Source: Paraburkholderia monticola (lineage in GTDB: Bacteria; Pseudomonadota; Gammaproteobacteria; Burkholderiales; Burkholderiaceae). Taken from it: a DNA stretch of 64,000 nt. A program made the translations under genes and the position numbers. The notes beneath the pieces are model-generated. The model ran no database searches, was not told the DNA's origin, and saw only the letters and a list, made by a program, of their open reading frames with translations. The stretch covers positions 558,001 through 622,000 of the forward strand of contig NZ_LRBG01000004.1 in assembly GCF_001580545.1 (NCBI RefSeq). The letters run 5' to 3'. Of the stretch, positions 11,763-21,473 are shown piece by piece. The first letter of the stretch is position 1, and the number at the start of each line of letters is the position of its first letter.

Positions 11763-12551
11763 TTAGACTCGCCGCTCCAGAAACAATTCAAGCAACGCGG
11801 CGAAACGGTGAGATTGCTCGATCGGCGCAAGATGAGCGGCGTCCAGCAACTCGAAGCGGGCACCCTCGATCGCCTCCGCTATTGCCTGTGTAGCAGCAGG
11901 TGGCGTGCCTGTATCGTGACGTCCAGCAACTGTTAGTGTAGGACACCGGATCGCGCCGTGCCGGCCGCGCAGATCGAAATCACGTAGTGCCTCGCAGGCC
12001 ATCGCAAAGCCTTCCGGCGGCGTGCGCGCAAAGGCCTCGCGAATCGGCTCGACCGCTTCGGGATGGCGGGCCTGAAAGTCAGGCGTAAGCCAGCGCGCGA
12101 GCGTCGACGGCAACAGCGCCGCCATGCCGTCGCTGCGCGCCGTGTGCGCGCGCTGATCCCATAACGCACGGTTTTCGGGCGGGGTGCCGCCGGTGCTGTC
12201 GGCGATCGTCAGCGTGTCGATGCGCGATGGGTGGTCGAGCGCGAATTGCTGCGCGACCATGCCGCCGAGCGACAGGCCAACCAGGTGCGTCGTCGGCGCG
12301 CCGAGCGCATCGAGCAGTTTGGCGAGGTCGTCGGCCAGATCGCGCATCGCGAAGGGCTTGGGTGCGACCGCACTGTGGCCGTGGCCGCGCACGTCGTAGC
12401 GCAGCACCGTGTAATCGTCGCGGAAATAGCCGGCCATCTGATCCCAGATGGAAAGATCGCCGCCCAGCTGATGGATGAACGTGAGCCACGGGCCGCCGCC
12501 TTCGTTGCTCAGCACGTAGCGTGTTTCGATACCGTTGATGTTCACTTGCAT
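11763..12551 (-). CDS. alpha/beta hydrolase, 3-oxoadipate enol-lactonase-like
   Basis: 262 residues. Alpha/beta-hydrolase landmarks: oxyanion 'FIHQLGGD' (residues about 30-37), 'YDVRGHGHS', nucleophile elbow GLSLGG, acid Asp in 'VAGRHDTGTPP' and catalytic His in 'LDAAHLAPIEQ'. Overall order and length match PcaD-type enol-lactonases of the beta-ketoadipate pathway, but no other pca gene is nearby, so the substrate is uncertain. The start at 12551 has a strong AAGGAG site; the open frame continues upstream into repetitive sequence overlapping the DUF3108 gene and that extension is rejected. Confidence 0.88.
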   Translation of the reverse strand: MQVNINGIETRYVLSNEGGGPWLTFIHQLGGDLSIWDQMAGYFRDDYTVLRYDVRGHGHSAVAPKPFAMRDLADDLAKLLDALGAPTTHLVGLSLGGMVAQQFALDHPSRIDTLTIADSTGGTPPENRALWDQRAHTARSDGMAALLPSTLARWLTPDFQARHPEAVEPIREAFARTPPEGFAMACEALRDFDLRGRHGAIRCPTLTVAGRHDTGTPPAATQAIAEAIEGARFELLDAAHLAPIEQSHRFAALLELFLERRV

Positions 12552-12702
12552 GCGGACTCCTTCGAAGGAAACGCAGTGAAAAAACGCGGTGGATCGCCTC
12601 GTTCGCGGGAACGGGGGCGCCAGTGACGTGCGAGTCAGCGTTGCGAAGGAAGTTTCGCCGATATCGTGAGGATCCGCTCGTGACAGTCTGTCACGAGCCG
12701 TG

Positions 12703-14058
12703 TCACGGTTTGATGATTGTTGGAGCAGTCGAATCGACCGGTGCGGCGGGGGCGGTGTCGGGCGTGACTGCCGAGGCGGCAGCGGGCGCAGGCATTGCAG
12801 GGCCAGTAGTGGTCGGCGCCGCAGGCGTGGCAGGCGTGGCAGGTGCGGCAGGTGCGGCAGGTGCGGCAGGTGCGGCAGGTGCGGCGGCCGCGCCGCCATT
12901 GTCACCGTCATCCGACGGCACCCCATCGACATTGAGCTTGCCGCGCCACACCAGTTCGAACTGCGTGCCGTTCGGCTCCGTCTGCAGAATCCGCGCGGGC
13001 AGCCAGCCGAGCGACGGCGCGAGCCACACGTCGATGCGGCGCTGATCGCCGTCGCGGCGCGGCAGACGTTTGAAATGACGCGTCTGCAGGTAGCCCTGCG
13101 CCGCGCGGATCGTTTCGTCGCCGATCGTCTCGATCGGCCAGTTTTCGCCGCTATCGGTATCGACGACGAAGAACTGTCGCGTCACGCCAGGCTTATAGGC
13201 ATCCGGATCGCCGCGCACGAGGCTCGCGAGTTGCATGACGACGCTGAAGCGGTCCTGCGCGCCGTCGGGCAACGGCAACGTGGCCGGTGTGCGCGTGAAG
13301 GCGATCTTTCTGTCATTGCGATTGAAGATCGCGATGTCTTCCGCGCGACGGCCGCGTTTTTCGCCGTACTGCGCCGGCGCGAGGCCGAACGCATCGATGC
13401 CGCCGTGGCTCGAAAACACGAACGGACCGACGAACGGCAGCGGCACCGACACGATCATTTCGTAGCCCTGCGCATTGCTCGCCCAATGGATCGTGCCAGG
13501 CGCATTGCGCACGCCGTTGTAGAACGTGTCGTAGTCGAGTTCGGCCGACGGGGGCACCGAAAACTTCACACCTGTCGACGCTGCCGGCGCGCTGGCCGCC
13601 GCGGGCGCGCTCGCGGCGGTACCGCGCGCATTCGCATCGGCCGATGCATTCGCGCTCGCAGCGGCCGGCGGCGCGCTCGCCGCCACCTCCGATGCCGGCG
13701 TGGCCGCGGGCTCATCCGGCTTGGCCGGCTGCAACGCAGTCAACACATGCTGCTCGCGCGGCGGACGTGGCGCAGGCTTGTGGGCGGGCGCGCTCGGATG
13801 CGGCGTCGGCGCGGGCTGTGGCGCCGGTTGACGCTCGACCCGCTCGGGCGTCAGCAGCGCGACCTGTACCGGCACATGCTCGTGATCCGCCGGATTCAGA
13901 TTCACGCGCGTGCGCTCGAACCATTGCGCCGCGATCCAGTGCACGACCGCCACGGCCACGAGCACCGCGATCCAGCGCCATGCGCGCGCGCCGCGTCGGG
14001 GCCCGCTGCCCAATGGTGGCAGGCGATCCTGACGGCGGGAGGCGGAAGCAAAATCCAT
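12703..14058 (-). CDS. DUF3108 domain protein, membrane-anchored
   Basis: 451 residues: basic cytoplasmic tail, one membrane span ('WIAVLVAVAVVHWIAAQWF', residues about 29-47), a Pro/Ala-rich linker (about 75-165), then a globular part beginning 'GVKFSVPPSAELDYDTFYNGVRN', with 'SRGGIDAFG'-like and 'ETIGDETIRAAQGYLQTRHF' stretches typical of DUF3108. Members of this family sit in the periplasm and are of unknown function. The last ~50 residues are an Ala/Pro repeat encoded by the 9-bp array at 12821-12883. Start at 14058 chosen because the membrane span follows it directly. Confidence 0.82.
   Translation of the reverse strand: MDFASASRRQDRLPPLGSGPRRGARAWRWIAVLVAVAVVHWIAAQWFERTRVNLNPADHEHVPVQVALLTPERVERQPAPQPAPTPHPSAPAHKPAPRPPREQHVLTALQPAKPDEPAATPASEVAASAPPAAASANASADANARGTAASAPAAASAPAASTGVKFSVPPSAELDYDTFYNGVRNAPGTIHWASNAQGYEMIVSVPLPFVGPFVFSSHGGIDAFGLAPAQYGEKRGRRAEDIAIFNRNDRKIAFTRTPATLPLPDGAQDRFSVVMQLASLVRGDPDAYKPGVTRQFFVVDTDSGENWPIETIGDETIRAAQGYLQTRHFKRLPRRDGDQRRIDVWLAPSLGWLPARILQTEPNGTQFELVWRGKLNVDGVPSDDGDNGGAAAAPAAPAAPAAPAAPATPATPAAPTTTGPAMPAPAAASAVTPDTAPAAPVDSTAPTIIKP
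12821..12883. repeat. seven tandem 9-bp units inside the DUF3108 gene
   Basis: Units gcaggcgtg (2 copies) then gcaggtgcg (5 copies), encoding an Ala-Ala-Pro/Thr-Pro-Ala tract near the C-terminus. Being a multiple of three, gain or loss of units would change tract length without a frameshift. Confidence 0.9.
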
Positions 14059-14098
14059 CGGCGCTCGAATGGTTGAGGGTTGCGGGACCGGCCGTGTA

Positions 14099-15025
14099 TC
14101 AATCGTTATCGCTACGCGGCGTCGCGCTATAGCCGAGTTCGTACGACAGCTTGTGCGCGCATTCGCGCAACGCTGTGTCGATCTCGCCGCCCCAGCGAAT
14201 GTCGAACGCGCCTTCATGGCCGAGCGCGACGAGACCGAGCGCGAGCTCACCAGTGGAATCGAACACCGGCATGCAGAACGCGTGGATCGTCGGCAGCAGC
14301 ATGCCTTCGACGCGCGCGGCCTCGTGCTCGCGCACTTCGGCGAGCAGCCTGTCGACGTCTTCCCGGGTGCGCGGTGCGCCGTGATAAGCCGAGCGCCGCG
14401 AGTCGGTCAGCTCGCGCTCGAGCATCGCGGCGGTCTTGCCGGACGGCAGGTAAGCCGCGAACAGCAGGCCGGTGGCGGAGCTGAGCAGGGGCATCACGTC
14501 GCCGAGTTTCAACGATGCCTTGGCCGGATAGCTCGATTCCATCCAGTGCACCATCGTCGGTCCCTGATTGCCCCACACCGCGATGCCGACCGTCAGATCG
14601 AGCCGGTCACGTAGTTCGGCGAGCGCGATGCGCGCGAGCTTCACGCCATCGACACGCGCAAGCCGCGCGAGCCCCAACTGCAGCGCAAAGCCGCCCAGTT
14701 CGTAGCGGCCCGACAGCGGGTCCTGCGCGACCACGCCGAGGCGCAGAAAGCTGACCAGATAGCGATGCGCCTTCGCCGGACTCATGCCCGCGCGCTGCGC
14801 GAGATCGCGCAGCATCATCGCGCGCGGCTCGTAGGTCAGCACGTCTAGCAGTCTGAAGCCGACCTCGATCGACTGGATGCCCGAGCGCAGCTTCTCTTCA
14901 CCCGCTTCGCCGGTTTCATCGTCGACGCCGGTTGCGTCGGTGACATCGGCGGAGTCGAGCAAAGCGTCGGCCGACGCGGGGTCGGTGCGGGTGCGGATCG
15001 TGCCGGAGCGAGCGTTGGCGGACAT
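14099..15025 (-). CDS. IclR family transcriptional regulator
   Basis: 308 residues. After an acidic N-terminal extension of about 45 residues comes the winged-helix HTH ('GIQSIEVGFRLLDVLTYEPRA', 'LAQRAGMSPAKAHRYLVSFLRLGVV') and then the IclR ligand-binding GAF-like domain ('GIAVWGNQGPTMVHWMES', 'LLSSATGLLFAAYLP', 'FCMPVFDSTGELALGLVALG'). It is divergent from the FAH-family gene at 15173 across a 147-base gap, so it probably controls that operon and itself. The start at 15025 is taken because the upstream open frame runs antisense into the FAH gene. Confidence 0.9.
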   Translation of the reverse strand: MSANARSGTIRTRTDPASADALLDSADVTDATGVDDETGEAGEEKLRSGIQSIEVGFRLLDVLTYEPRAMMLRDLAQRAGMSPAKAHRYLVSFLRLGVVAQDPLSGRYELGGFALQLGLARLARVDGVKLARIALAELRDRLDLTVGIAVWGNQGPTMVHWMESSYPAKASLKLGDVMPLLSSATGLLFAAYLPSGKTAAMLERELTDSRRSAYHGAPRTREDVDRLLAEVREHEAARVEGMLLPTIHAFCMPVFDSTGELALGLVALGHEGAFDIRWGGEIDTALRECAHKLSYELGYSATPRSDND

Positions 15026-15172
15026 GTGCAAAAAGCGCGGGCAGCGCGGTCGGTTTGGTAATGGCGTCAGTTTCAATGACAACGACGACGAACACGCAGA
15101 TACTGGGCCGCGCGGATTCACCATCGTAGAATAGATTCCCTCCATCGTCACTAATACACGGTTCACAGCTCT

Positions 15173-16156
15173 ATGAAACTTGCTTCGCTGAAGGACGGCA
15201 CGCGCGACGGTCAACTGATCGTCGTGTCCCGCGACCTGCACACCGCGGCCATCGCCGACGCGATCGCGCCCACGTTGCAGCGCGTGCTCGACGACTGGGC
15301 CTTCTACGCGCCGCAACTGCACGACCTGTACGACGCGCTCAATCAGGGCCGCGCGCGCAACAGCTTTTCGTTCGACGCGAAGGCGTGCATGGCGCCGCTG
15401 CCGCGTGCGTTCCAGTGGGCCGACGGCTCGTCGTACGTGAACCATGTCGAGCTCGTGCGGCGCGCACGCGGCGCGGACATGCCGCCGGAGTTCTGGACCG
15501 ATCCGCTGATGTACCAGGGCGGCAGCGACGACTTCATCGGTTCGCGCGACGACGTGGTGTGCGCATCGGAGGAATACGGCATCGACTTCGAGGCCGAGGT
15601 GGCGGTCATCACCGGCGATGTGCCGATGGGCGCGACACCCGACCAGGCACTGCGCGGCGTGCGGCTGGTGACGCTCGCCAACGACGTGTCGCTGCGCAAC
15701 CTGATCCCCGCCGAACTCGCGAAGGGCTTCGGCTTTTTCCAGAGCAAGCCGGCCACCTCGTTCGCGCCGGTCGCGGTGACGCCCGACGAACTCGGCGAAC
15801 ACTGGCGCGAAGGCCGCGTGCATCGGCCGATGATCGTTCACTGGAACGGCAGGAAGGTCGGCCAGCCCGACGCGGGCACCGACATGGTGTTTCACTTCGG
15901 TCAGCTGATCGCGCACGCGGCGAAAACGCGCAATCTGCGTGCCGGGTCGATCGTCGGTTCGGGCACGGTGTCGAACAAGGACGCGAAGCGCGGCTACTGC
16001 TGTATCGCCGAGAAACGCTGCCTCGAAACGATCGAGCACGGCGCGCCGCAAACCGAGTTCATGAAGTACGGCGACACCGTGAAAATCGAAATGCTCGACG
16101 AAGCGGGCAAGTCGATTTTCGGCGCGATCGAGCAGAGCATCGCGCCGCTCGAATGA
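15173..16156 (+). CDS. fumarylacetoacetate hydrolase family protein
   Basis: 327 residues of the FAH superfamily. Metal-ligand region 'EEYGIDFEAEVAVITGDVP' (residues about 138-156), 'LANDVSLRN' and 'GFGFFQSKPATSFAPVAVTPDELG' are family signatures; the C-terminal 'SIVGSGTVSNKD' and 'MKYGDTVKIEM' complete the fold. Members cleave carbon-carbon bonds in beta-diketo acids or hydrate dienoates in aromatic and amino-acid breakdown. Divergent IclR regulator and downstream binding-protein and enoyl-CoA hydratase genes suggest a catabolic gene group, but the substrate is not determined. Confidence 0.9.
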   Translation: MKLASLKDGTRDGQLIVVSRDLHTAAIADAIAPTLQRVLDDWAFYAPQLHDLYDALNQGRARNSFSFDAKACMAPLPRAFQWADGSSYVNHVELVRRARGADMPPEFWTDPLMYQGGSDDFIGSRDDVVCASEEYGIDFEAEVAVITGDVPMGATPDQALRGVRLVTLANDVSLRNLIPAELAKGFGFFQSKPATSFAPVAVTPDELGEHWREGRVHRPMIVHWNGRKVGQPDAGTDMVFHFGQLIAHAAKTRNLRAGSIVGSGTVSNKDAKRGYCCIAEKRCLETIEHGAPQTEFMKYGDTVKIEMLDEAGKSIFGAIEQSIAPLE

Positions 16157-16320
16157 AGCGCCGGCCGCGAAAGGGTTTCGCCCGATGCCGCCGCCTGCGG
16201 GCGCGGCTACACTGACTGGCGCGCCGGCTGGGACGGCGCGACAGCATAGCGTGCAGCGACGCATCGGTAGCACATCGGCAATACATCACAACGAAAACCC
16301 GACGTGAGGAGACAGCAAGC

Positions 16321-17550
16321 ATGCCGCGATTGGACTTCCCCGCAGCTGAAAACCGGCGCGCCCGCGCGTGGCCCGTTGGCGCCCGCACGAGCCGCCGCTT
16401 GCTCAAGCGCGCCGCAACGCTGTGCGCCGCGCTCGCCTGCGGTTTGCCGCTGACCTCGTTCGCTCAGGTGAAGATCGGTCTCGTGCTGTCGCTGACCGGG
16501 CCGGCCGCGTCGCTCGGCATTCCCGCGCGCGACACGGTCGCGCTGCTGCCCAAACAGATCGGTGGCCAGAACGTCGAATACATCGTGCTCGACGATGCGT
16601 CGGACACGACCCAGGCCGTGCAGGACACCAAGAAGCTCATCAGCGAGAATCACGTCGACGCGATCATCGGCTCGTCGATCACGCCGAATTCGCTCGCGAT
16701 GATCGACGTGGTCGCCGAGGGCGAAACGCCGATGATCTCGCTTGCGTCGTCCGCGAAAATCATCGAGCCGGTCGACGCGAAACGTCACTGGGTCTTCAAG
16801 ACGCCGCAGACCGACGCGATGATGGCCTCGGCGATCGCCGAGCATGCGAGCGGACACGGCGTGAAGACGATCGCCTTCATCGGCCAGGCCGACGCGCTCG
16901 GCGAGACGTTCTACGCCGAGGTCGCGAAGTTCGCGCAGCTGCATCACATCGATGTGGTCGCGAGCGAGCGCTTCAATCGCACCGATCCGAGCGTGACGGG
17001 CCAGGTGCTGAAGATTCTCGCGACCCATCCCGACGCGGTGGTGGTCGGCGCGGCCGGCACGCCCGCCGCGCTGCCACCGAAGACGCTGCGCCAGCGCGGC
17101 TACAAGGGCGTGATTTATCACAACCACGGCGTCGGCAATAACGATTTCCTGCGCGTGTGCGGCGCCGATTGCAACGGCACGTTCCTGCCCGCGAGCCCGG
17201 TGCTGGTCGCCGCACAATTGCCGGCCGATCATCCGGCGAAGCGCCTCGCGCTCGACTACATCGCGCGCTTCGAGGGGCAGCATGGCGCGGGCAGCGTGTC
17301 GGCGTTCGGTTCGTACACGTGGGATGCGGGCGTGCTGCTCGAACACGCGATTCCGCTTGCACTGAAGGCCGGCGCGCCAGGCACGCCGCCGTTTCGCCGC
17401 GCGCTGCGCGATGCGCTCGAAGGAACACGCGGTCTCGCGGATACCAACGGCGTCGTCAACATGAGCGCGGCCGATCATCTCGGCCTCGATCAGCGTGCGC
17501 GCGTGATGGTCGAAATCAACAACGGCAAGTGGCTTTATCAGCCGCATTGA
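16321..17550 (+). CDS. branched-chain amino-acid-type ABC substrate-binding protein
   Basis: 409 residues. An arginine-rich leader and a hydrophobic segment ('[16 protein letters not shown]', cleavage before QVKIG at about residue 50) precede the type I periplasmic-binding domain: '[21 protein letters not shown]', '[21 protein letters not shown]', '[19 protein letters not shown]'. This is the LivJ/aromatic-compound binding class. Ribosome-binding site GAGGAG ten bases before the ATG. No permease or ATPase genes adjoin, so it must share a transporter encoded elsewhere. It lies between the FAH-family and enoyl-CoA hydratase genes. Confidence 0.88.
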   Translation: MPRLDFPAAENRRARAWPVGARTSRRLLKRAATLCAALACGLPLTSFAQVKIGLVLSLTGPAASLGIPARDTVALLPKQIGGQNVEYIVLDDASDTTQAVQDTKKLISENHVDAIIGSSITPNSLAMIDVVAEGETPMISLASSAKIIEPVDAKRHWVFKTPQTDAMMASAIAEHASGHGVKTIAFIGQADALGETFYAEVAKFAQLHHIDVVASERFNRTDPSVTGQVLKILATHPDAVVVGAAGTPAALPPKTLRQRGYKGVIYHNHGVGNNDFLRVCGADCNGTFLPASPVLVAAQLPADHPAKRLALDYIARFEGQHGAGSVSAFGSYTWDAGVLLEHAIPLALKAGAPGTPPFRRALRDALEGTRGLADTNGVVNMSAADHLGLDQRARVMVEINNGKWLYQPH

Positions 17551-17603
17551 ACGGTCGCGACACATCGTGCGCGACTGGGTCACTCTCATACGGATTGCTC
17601 ATC

Positions 17604-18461
17604 ATGTCTCAGCCATCGCAACCGAACGACGCGTTCTACGCGCACTACCAGTCGCTGCGTTTGCAGCGTCATCCGCACGGCGTGCTCGAAGTCGTGATGA
17701 GCGGCGAGGGCGCGAACAGGAGCGGGCTCGCGACCGCCAATGCACGCATGCATTACGAGCTCGCCGAGATCTGGCGCGACATCGATCGTGATCCCGACAC
17801 GCGCGTCGCAATCATTCGCGGCGAAGGCAAAGGCTTTTCGGCGGGCGGCGATCTGCAACTCGTCGAGGACATGGCGAACGATTTCGAGGTGCGCACGCGC
17901 GTGTGGCGCGAAGCGCGCGACCTCGTCTACAACGTGATCAACTGCGGCAAGCCGATCGTCTCGGCGATGCATGGGCCGGCGGTCGGCGCGGGGCTCGTCG
18001 CGGGGCTGCTCGCGGATATTTCGATTGCGGCGAAGACGGCGCGCATCATCGACGGACATACGCGGCTGGGCGTCGCCGCGGGCGATCACGCGGCGATCGT
18101 CTGGCCGCTCCTGTGTGGCATGGCGAAGGCGAAGTACTACCTGCTGCTGTGCGAGCCGGTGAGCGGCGAGGAAGCGGAGCGCATCGGGCTGGTGTCGCTC
18201 GCCGTCGACGAAAGCGATCTGCTGCCGAAGGCGTTCGAAGTCGCACGCAAGCTCGCCGACGGGTCGCAAACCGCCATCCGCTGGACCAAGTACGCGCTGA
18301 ACAACTGGCTGCGCACGGCGGGGCCGGCCTTCGATACCTCGCTCGCGCTCGAATTCATGGGCTTCGCGGGACCGGACGTGCGCGAGGGCCTGAGCTCGTT
18401 GCGCGAGCGGCGCGCGCCGGATTTCGGGGCGGCCGATCCACGCGACGACAAACGATCCTGA
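17604..18461 (+). CDS. enoyl-CoA hydratase/isomerase family protein
   Basis: 285 residues of the crotonase fold: '[20 protein letters not shown]' (oxyanion residue and first acidic site), '[27 protein letters not shown]' (second oxyanion site) and '[27 protein letters not shown]'. It lies 53 bases after the binding-protein gene and is likely in the same unit. The usual catalytic glutamate pair is partly replaced ('[16 protein letters not shown]'), so hydratase activity as opposed to another crotonase reaction is uncertain. Confidence 0.88.
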   Translation: MSQPSQPNDAFYAHYQSLRLQRHPHGVLEVVMSGEGANRSGLATANARMHYELAEIWRDIDRDPDTRVAIIRGEGKGFSAGGDLQLVEDMANDFEVRTRVWREARDLVYNVINCGKPIVSAMHGPAVGAGLVAGLLADISIAAKTARIIDGHTRLGVAAGDHAAIVWPLLCGMAKAKYYLLLCEPVSGEEAERIGLVSLAVDESDLLPKAFEVARKLADGSQTAIRWTKYALNNWLRTAGPAFDTSLALEFMGFAGPDVREGLSSLRERRAPDFGAADPRDDKRS

Positions 18462-18542
18462 CGCCACGTCCCGCACGGTATGATCGAATCGACGCGCGCG
18501 GCTGCGCGCCCCCACCTATCTTCAAGCACCGAGGCGACAAGC

Positions 18543-19322
18543 ATGACCGACACCACTGGCTCCACGCCGCCCTTTCCCGGCTTTCCCGGTTTTCCGCCCG
18601 CTGAAATGCTCGATCGCATGTGGAGCATGATGCGGCTGTCGCCGTTCGGTGCCGCCATGACGGGCGCGCAACCGGGCGGCGGCACGAGTCCGTCGCTGTC
18701 GATGATGTCCGACATGATGGCGCCGCTCACCAGCGTCGAGGAGCTCGACAAGCGCATTACCGACATGCGCGCGGTCGAGCAATGGCTGAAGCTGAATCTG
18801 AGCATGTTGCAGTCGGCGATTCAGGCGCTCGAAGTGCAACGCGCGACGCTCGCGACGCTGCGCGCGTTCGGCGCATTCGCGCAGTCGTCGATATCGCAGG
18901 CGGCGGCTGCGTCGAGTGCCGCCGCCGGCGAAGCGCCGAAACCTGCCGCCAGCCCCGCGCCGGCGCCGAGCTGGACGAAGCCGGCCGAGCCCGCGCCCAC
19001 AAGCGCCAAGCCGGCCGAGAGCGACGAAGAGGAGGCGCCTGCCACGCCCGCGTTCGATGCATCCGCCTGGTGGAATCTGCTGCAATCGCAGTTCAACCAG
19101 ATCGCGCAGTTCGCGGTGACGCAGCCGTCGGTCGCGGTCGCCGCGGCAGGCGGGGGCACGCAGGGCAAGCCGGAGCAGTCGAGCGCAGCCGAAGCGCCGG
19201 GCGCCGCAGCGCAAAACGCGAAGCCCGCCGCCAAACGGCCGGCCGCGAAGCGCGCCACGCCGGCGGCCAAACGCGCGGCCGGCGAGGGTACGAGCGCGGC
19301 AACGCCGAAAAAGTCGTCGTGA
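18543..19322 (+). CDS. phaM: PhaM-type polyhydroxyalkanoate granule regulatory protein
   Basis: 259 residues. The N-terminus '[22 protein letters not shown]' and the helical block '[21 protein letters not shown]' then '[22 protein letters not shown]' match PhaM, which binds and activates PHA synthase PhaC1 and tethers granules to the nucleoid. The C-terminal ~60 residues are Ala/Lys/Pro-rich ('[21 protein letters not shown]'-like), the expected histone-like DNA-binding tail. The start at 18543 has GAGGCGA nine bases upstream. It lies 81 bases after the enoyl-CoA hydratase gene. PHA metabolism fits a Burkholderiales host. Confidence 0.88.
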   Translation: MTDTTGSTPPFPGFPGFPPAEMLDRMWSMMRLSPFGAAMTGAQPGGGTSPSLSMMSDMMAPLTSVEELDKRITDMRAVEQWLKLNLSMLQSAIQALEVQRATLATLRAFGAFAQSSISQAAAASSAAAGEAPKPAASPAPAPSWTKPAEPAPTSAKPAESDEEEAPATPAFDASAWWNLLQSQFNQIAQFAVTQPSVAVAAAGGGTQGKPEQSSAAEAPGAAAQNAKPAAKRPAAKRATPAAKRAAGEGTSAATPKKSS

Positions 19323-19898
19323 GCGGGCGGTGCGGGCAACGGGCTCGCACCCGCTGCGACAGCGACAGCAACGACAAAAGGGGCGCGGTCGAATCCGCGC
19401 GTCCTGCCGTCTCGACCTGGCAATTAGCGCGCGATGACCGAAGCGACTCATGGTCCCGCGCTTTTGCTCCGGTTCCAGCGCCGGCGGTTCCGCCCTCGCG
19501 ATCTGCCGACTTTGTTGCGAAAGGTCAATACCAGTGGGCGCTCGCAGCGTTTCTGTCACGGGTTTCGTCAGGCGCGCGTGCTATCATCTGTAAGCTTGAT
19601 CTGGCTTTGGGGCGGTCGCAGAAAAGAACCAATCGCACCGCGCTCGCATCAGTTCCAGACTGGCTCGACCTCAGGCAAAGGGTATCCCTCACCCACGGTT
19701 GGCCGCGGTGCCTGCTTCACGCTTCAGGCGCCGATACAAAAGCCCGGACTTCTTTGCTGCCCGATGCTTCTGGGCGGCCGGTTAACGCGTAAAATTGAAT
19801 GCTTGGCCGATAAACGGCAGGTCCGTTCGTCGTAGGCAAAAACGGCTACACGTAGCAGCAACAGACACACACAGTATGTGCAGAACAGGGGTGGGACT
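19323..19898. other. intergenic region upstream of the ferritin-like gene
   Basis: 576 bases without a credible gene; a 133-codon open frame on the plus strand (19434-19835) lacks domain likeness and has a composition unlike neighbouring proteins. TATCAT at about 19581 and TAAAAT at about 19790 could be -10 elements, the second for the gene at 19899. The length leaves room for a small RNA, but I could not identify one. Confidence 0.4.
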
Positions 19899-20777
19899 AT
19901 GAACACCATGCTTTATCCGGAACTTTATAAATCGCTCGAATCCGTTCGATGGGACATGGAGAAGGACATCCCCTGGGACAAATTCGATGCATCGCTATTG
20001 ACCGACGAGCAGGCCGCGACGATCAAGATGAACGCGATCACCGAATGGTCGGCGTTGCCCGCAACGGAAATGTTTCTGCGTGACAATCATCACGACAGCG
20101 ATTTCTCCGCGTTCATGAGCGTGTGGTTCTTCGAAGAGCAGAAGCACTCGCTGGTGCTGATGGAGTACCTGCGCCGCTTCAAGCCGGAACTGTGCCCGAC
20201 CGAAGAGGAACTGCACGCGGTGCGCTTCGAATTCGATCCCGCGCCGCCGCTCGAAACGCTGATGCTGCACTTCTGCGGCGAAATCCGCCTCAATCACTGG
20301 TATCGCCGTGCCGCCGAATGGCACACGGAACCGGTCATCAAGCACATCTACGAAACCATCTCGCGCGACGAAGCCCGCCACGGCGGCGCCTATCTGCGCT
20401 ACATGAAGAAGGCGATGGTGCAAACCGGCGACATCGCACGTGCCGCGTTCGCGAAGATCGGCGTGCTGATGGCATCGGCGCGTCGCACCGAAAAGCCGCT
20501 GCACCCCACCAATCTGCACGTGAACCAGGCACTGTTCCCGCGTGACACGATCCAGTCGCGTCTGCCGGATCCGGAATGGCTCGAGCGCTGGCTGGACGAG
20601 CAGATCCGTTTCGACGACGGCTGGGAAAAGAAGGTCGTCGAGCGCATTCTGCACAACCTGTCGCTGCTGTTCGAACGCACGTTCAACACCGCGCAGGAAC
20701 TGAACCGTTATCGCAAGGAAGTGGTCGCACGCCTGCAGGCCGCTGATCAGAACCCGGCGCATCAGCAGCCGGCGTAA
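19899..20777 (+). CDS. ferritin-like di-iron protein, acyl-ACP desaturase-related
   Basis: 292 residues, all-helical. Two carboxylate/histidine motifs typical of ferritin-like di-iron sites are present: 'FFEEQKHSLVLMEYL' (EExxH near residues 77-81) and 'ISRDEARHGGAYLRYM' (DExxH near 158-162), with 'CGEIRLNHWYRR' between. These resemble acyl-ACP desaturases and related oxidases. The ATG at 19899 follows GGGGTGGGA. The gene is closed by a strong terminator at 20811. The substrate is unknown; a desaturase role is one possibility. Confidence 0.8.
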   Translation: MNTMLYPELYKSLESVRWDMEKDIPWDKFDASLLTDEQAATIKMNAITEWSALPATEMFLRDNHHDSDFSAFMSVWFFEEQKHSLVLMEYLRRFKPELCPTEEELHAVRFEFDPAPPLETLMLHFCGEIRLNHWYRRAAEWHTEPVIKHIYETISRDEARHGGAYLRYMKKAMVQTGDIARAAFAKIGVLMASARRTEKPLHPTNLHVNQALFPRDTIQSRLPDPEWLERWLDEQIRFDDGWEKKVVERILHNLSLLFERTFNTAQELNRYRKEVVARLQAADQNPAHQQPA

Positions 20778-20810
20778 CGGGACTCAACGGTTTCAGACCA
20801 GCTTCAAAAG

Positions 20811-20845
20811 ACGGTCCGGCAGGCGCGAGCTTGCCGGACCGTTTT
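20811..20845 (+). terminator. rho-independent terminator of the ferritin-like gene
   Basis: Stem acggtccggcaggc (20811-20824) / gcttgccggaccgt (20829-20842) with loop gcga and a following T run. The stem is identical to that of the hairpin at 11251-11294 read on the minus strand. Confidence 0.9.
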
Positions 20846-20923
20846 GCTTCGCGCCGTCCAGCGTGTATCGTGACGGCACTTTGCATTCCTCTTCCCGTAA
20901 CTCCGCAACTCTGTGACTTTGCG

Positions 20924-21406
20924 ATGACCGCCATCTTTGAACGCAAGATTCTGACGCGCGATGCCCTGGTGAAACTGCGTCCTTCGCTGCGCGCGCCTGT
21001 CGTGTTTACGAACGGCGTGTTCGATATCCTGCATCGGGGTCACGTGACCTATCTGGCCGACGCGAAGGCGCTCGGCGCGTGCCTGATCGTCGGTGTCAAC
21101 AGCGACGCGTCGGTGCGGATGCTCGGCAAGGGCGACGACCGGCCGATCAACGTCGAGGCCGATCGCATGGCCTTGCTCGCTGCACTGGAAAGTGTCGACT
21201 ACGTGGTGGGCTTCGGCGAGCAGACGCCGGTCGAGCTGATTTCCGCGCTGCGCCCGGACGTGCTCGTCAAGGGCGGCGACTACGACATGGACGCGCTGCC
21301 CGAATCGGCGCTCGTGCGAGGCTGGGGCGGCAAGGCGCTTGCGATTGCGTTCGAGCATGATCGCTCGACGACCGCGCTGTTGAAGAAGGTGCGTACGCAG
21401 GGTTGA
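20924..21406 (+). CDS. rfaE2: D-glycero-beta-D-manno-heptose 1-phosphate adenylyltransferase
   Basis: 160 residues. Cytidylyltransferase-like nucleotidyltransferase making ADP-heptose for the lipopolysaccharide inner core. Signature 'FTNGVFDILHRGHVTYL' contains the HxGH ATP site, and 'VNSDASVRMLGKGDDRPIN' and 'LVKGGDYDMDALPES' complete the family pattern. It is the stand-alone second domain of the bifunctional HldE/RfaE; the kinase half is not in the window. The ATG at 20924 is preferred because the 31 upstream residues overlap the preceding terminator. Confidence 0.93.
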   Translation: MTAIFERKILTRDALVKLRPSLRAPVVFTNGVFDILHRGHVTYLADAKALGACLIVGVNSDASVRMLGKGDDRPINVEADRMALLAALESVDYVVGFGEQTPVELISALRPDVLVKGGDYDMDALPESALVRGWGGKALAIAFEHDRSTTALLKKVRTQG

Positions 21407-21473
21407 GGCTGCTAATCGTCGCGGGAGAACGCGGCGGACTGCTGACCATCTGCCGCACCTCCCGGTCACATCG

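Noticed and set aside
12821..12883. CRISPR-like short repeats
   Set aside because: The 9-bp units are contiguous without spacers and in frame with the DUF3108 gene; a coding microsatellite, not an array.
19434..19835. 133-codon open frame upstream of the ferritin-like gene
   Set aside because: Amino-acid make-up unlike real proteins here and no start signal.
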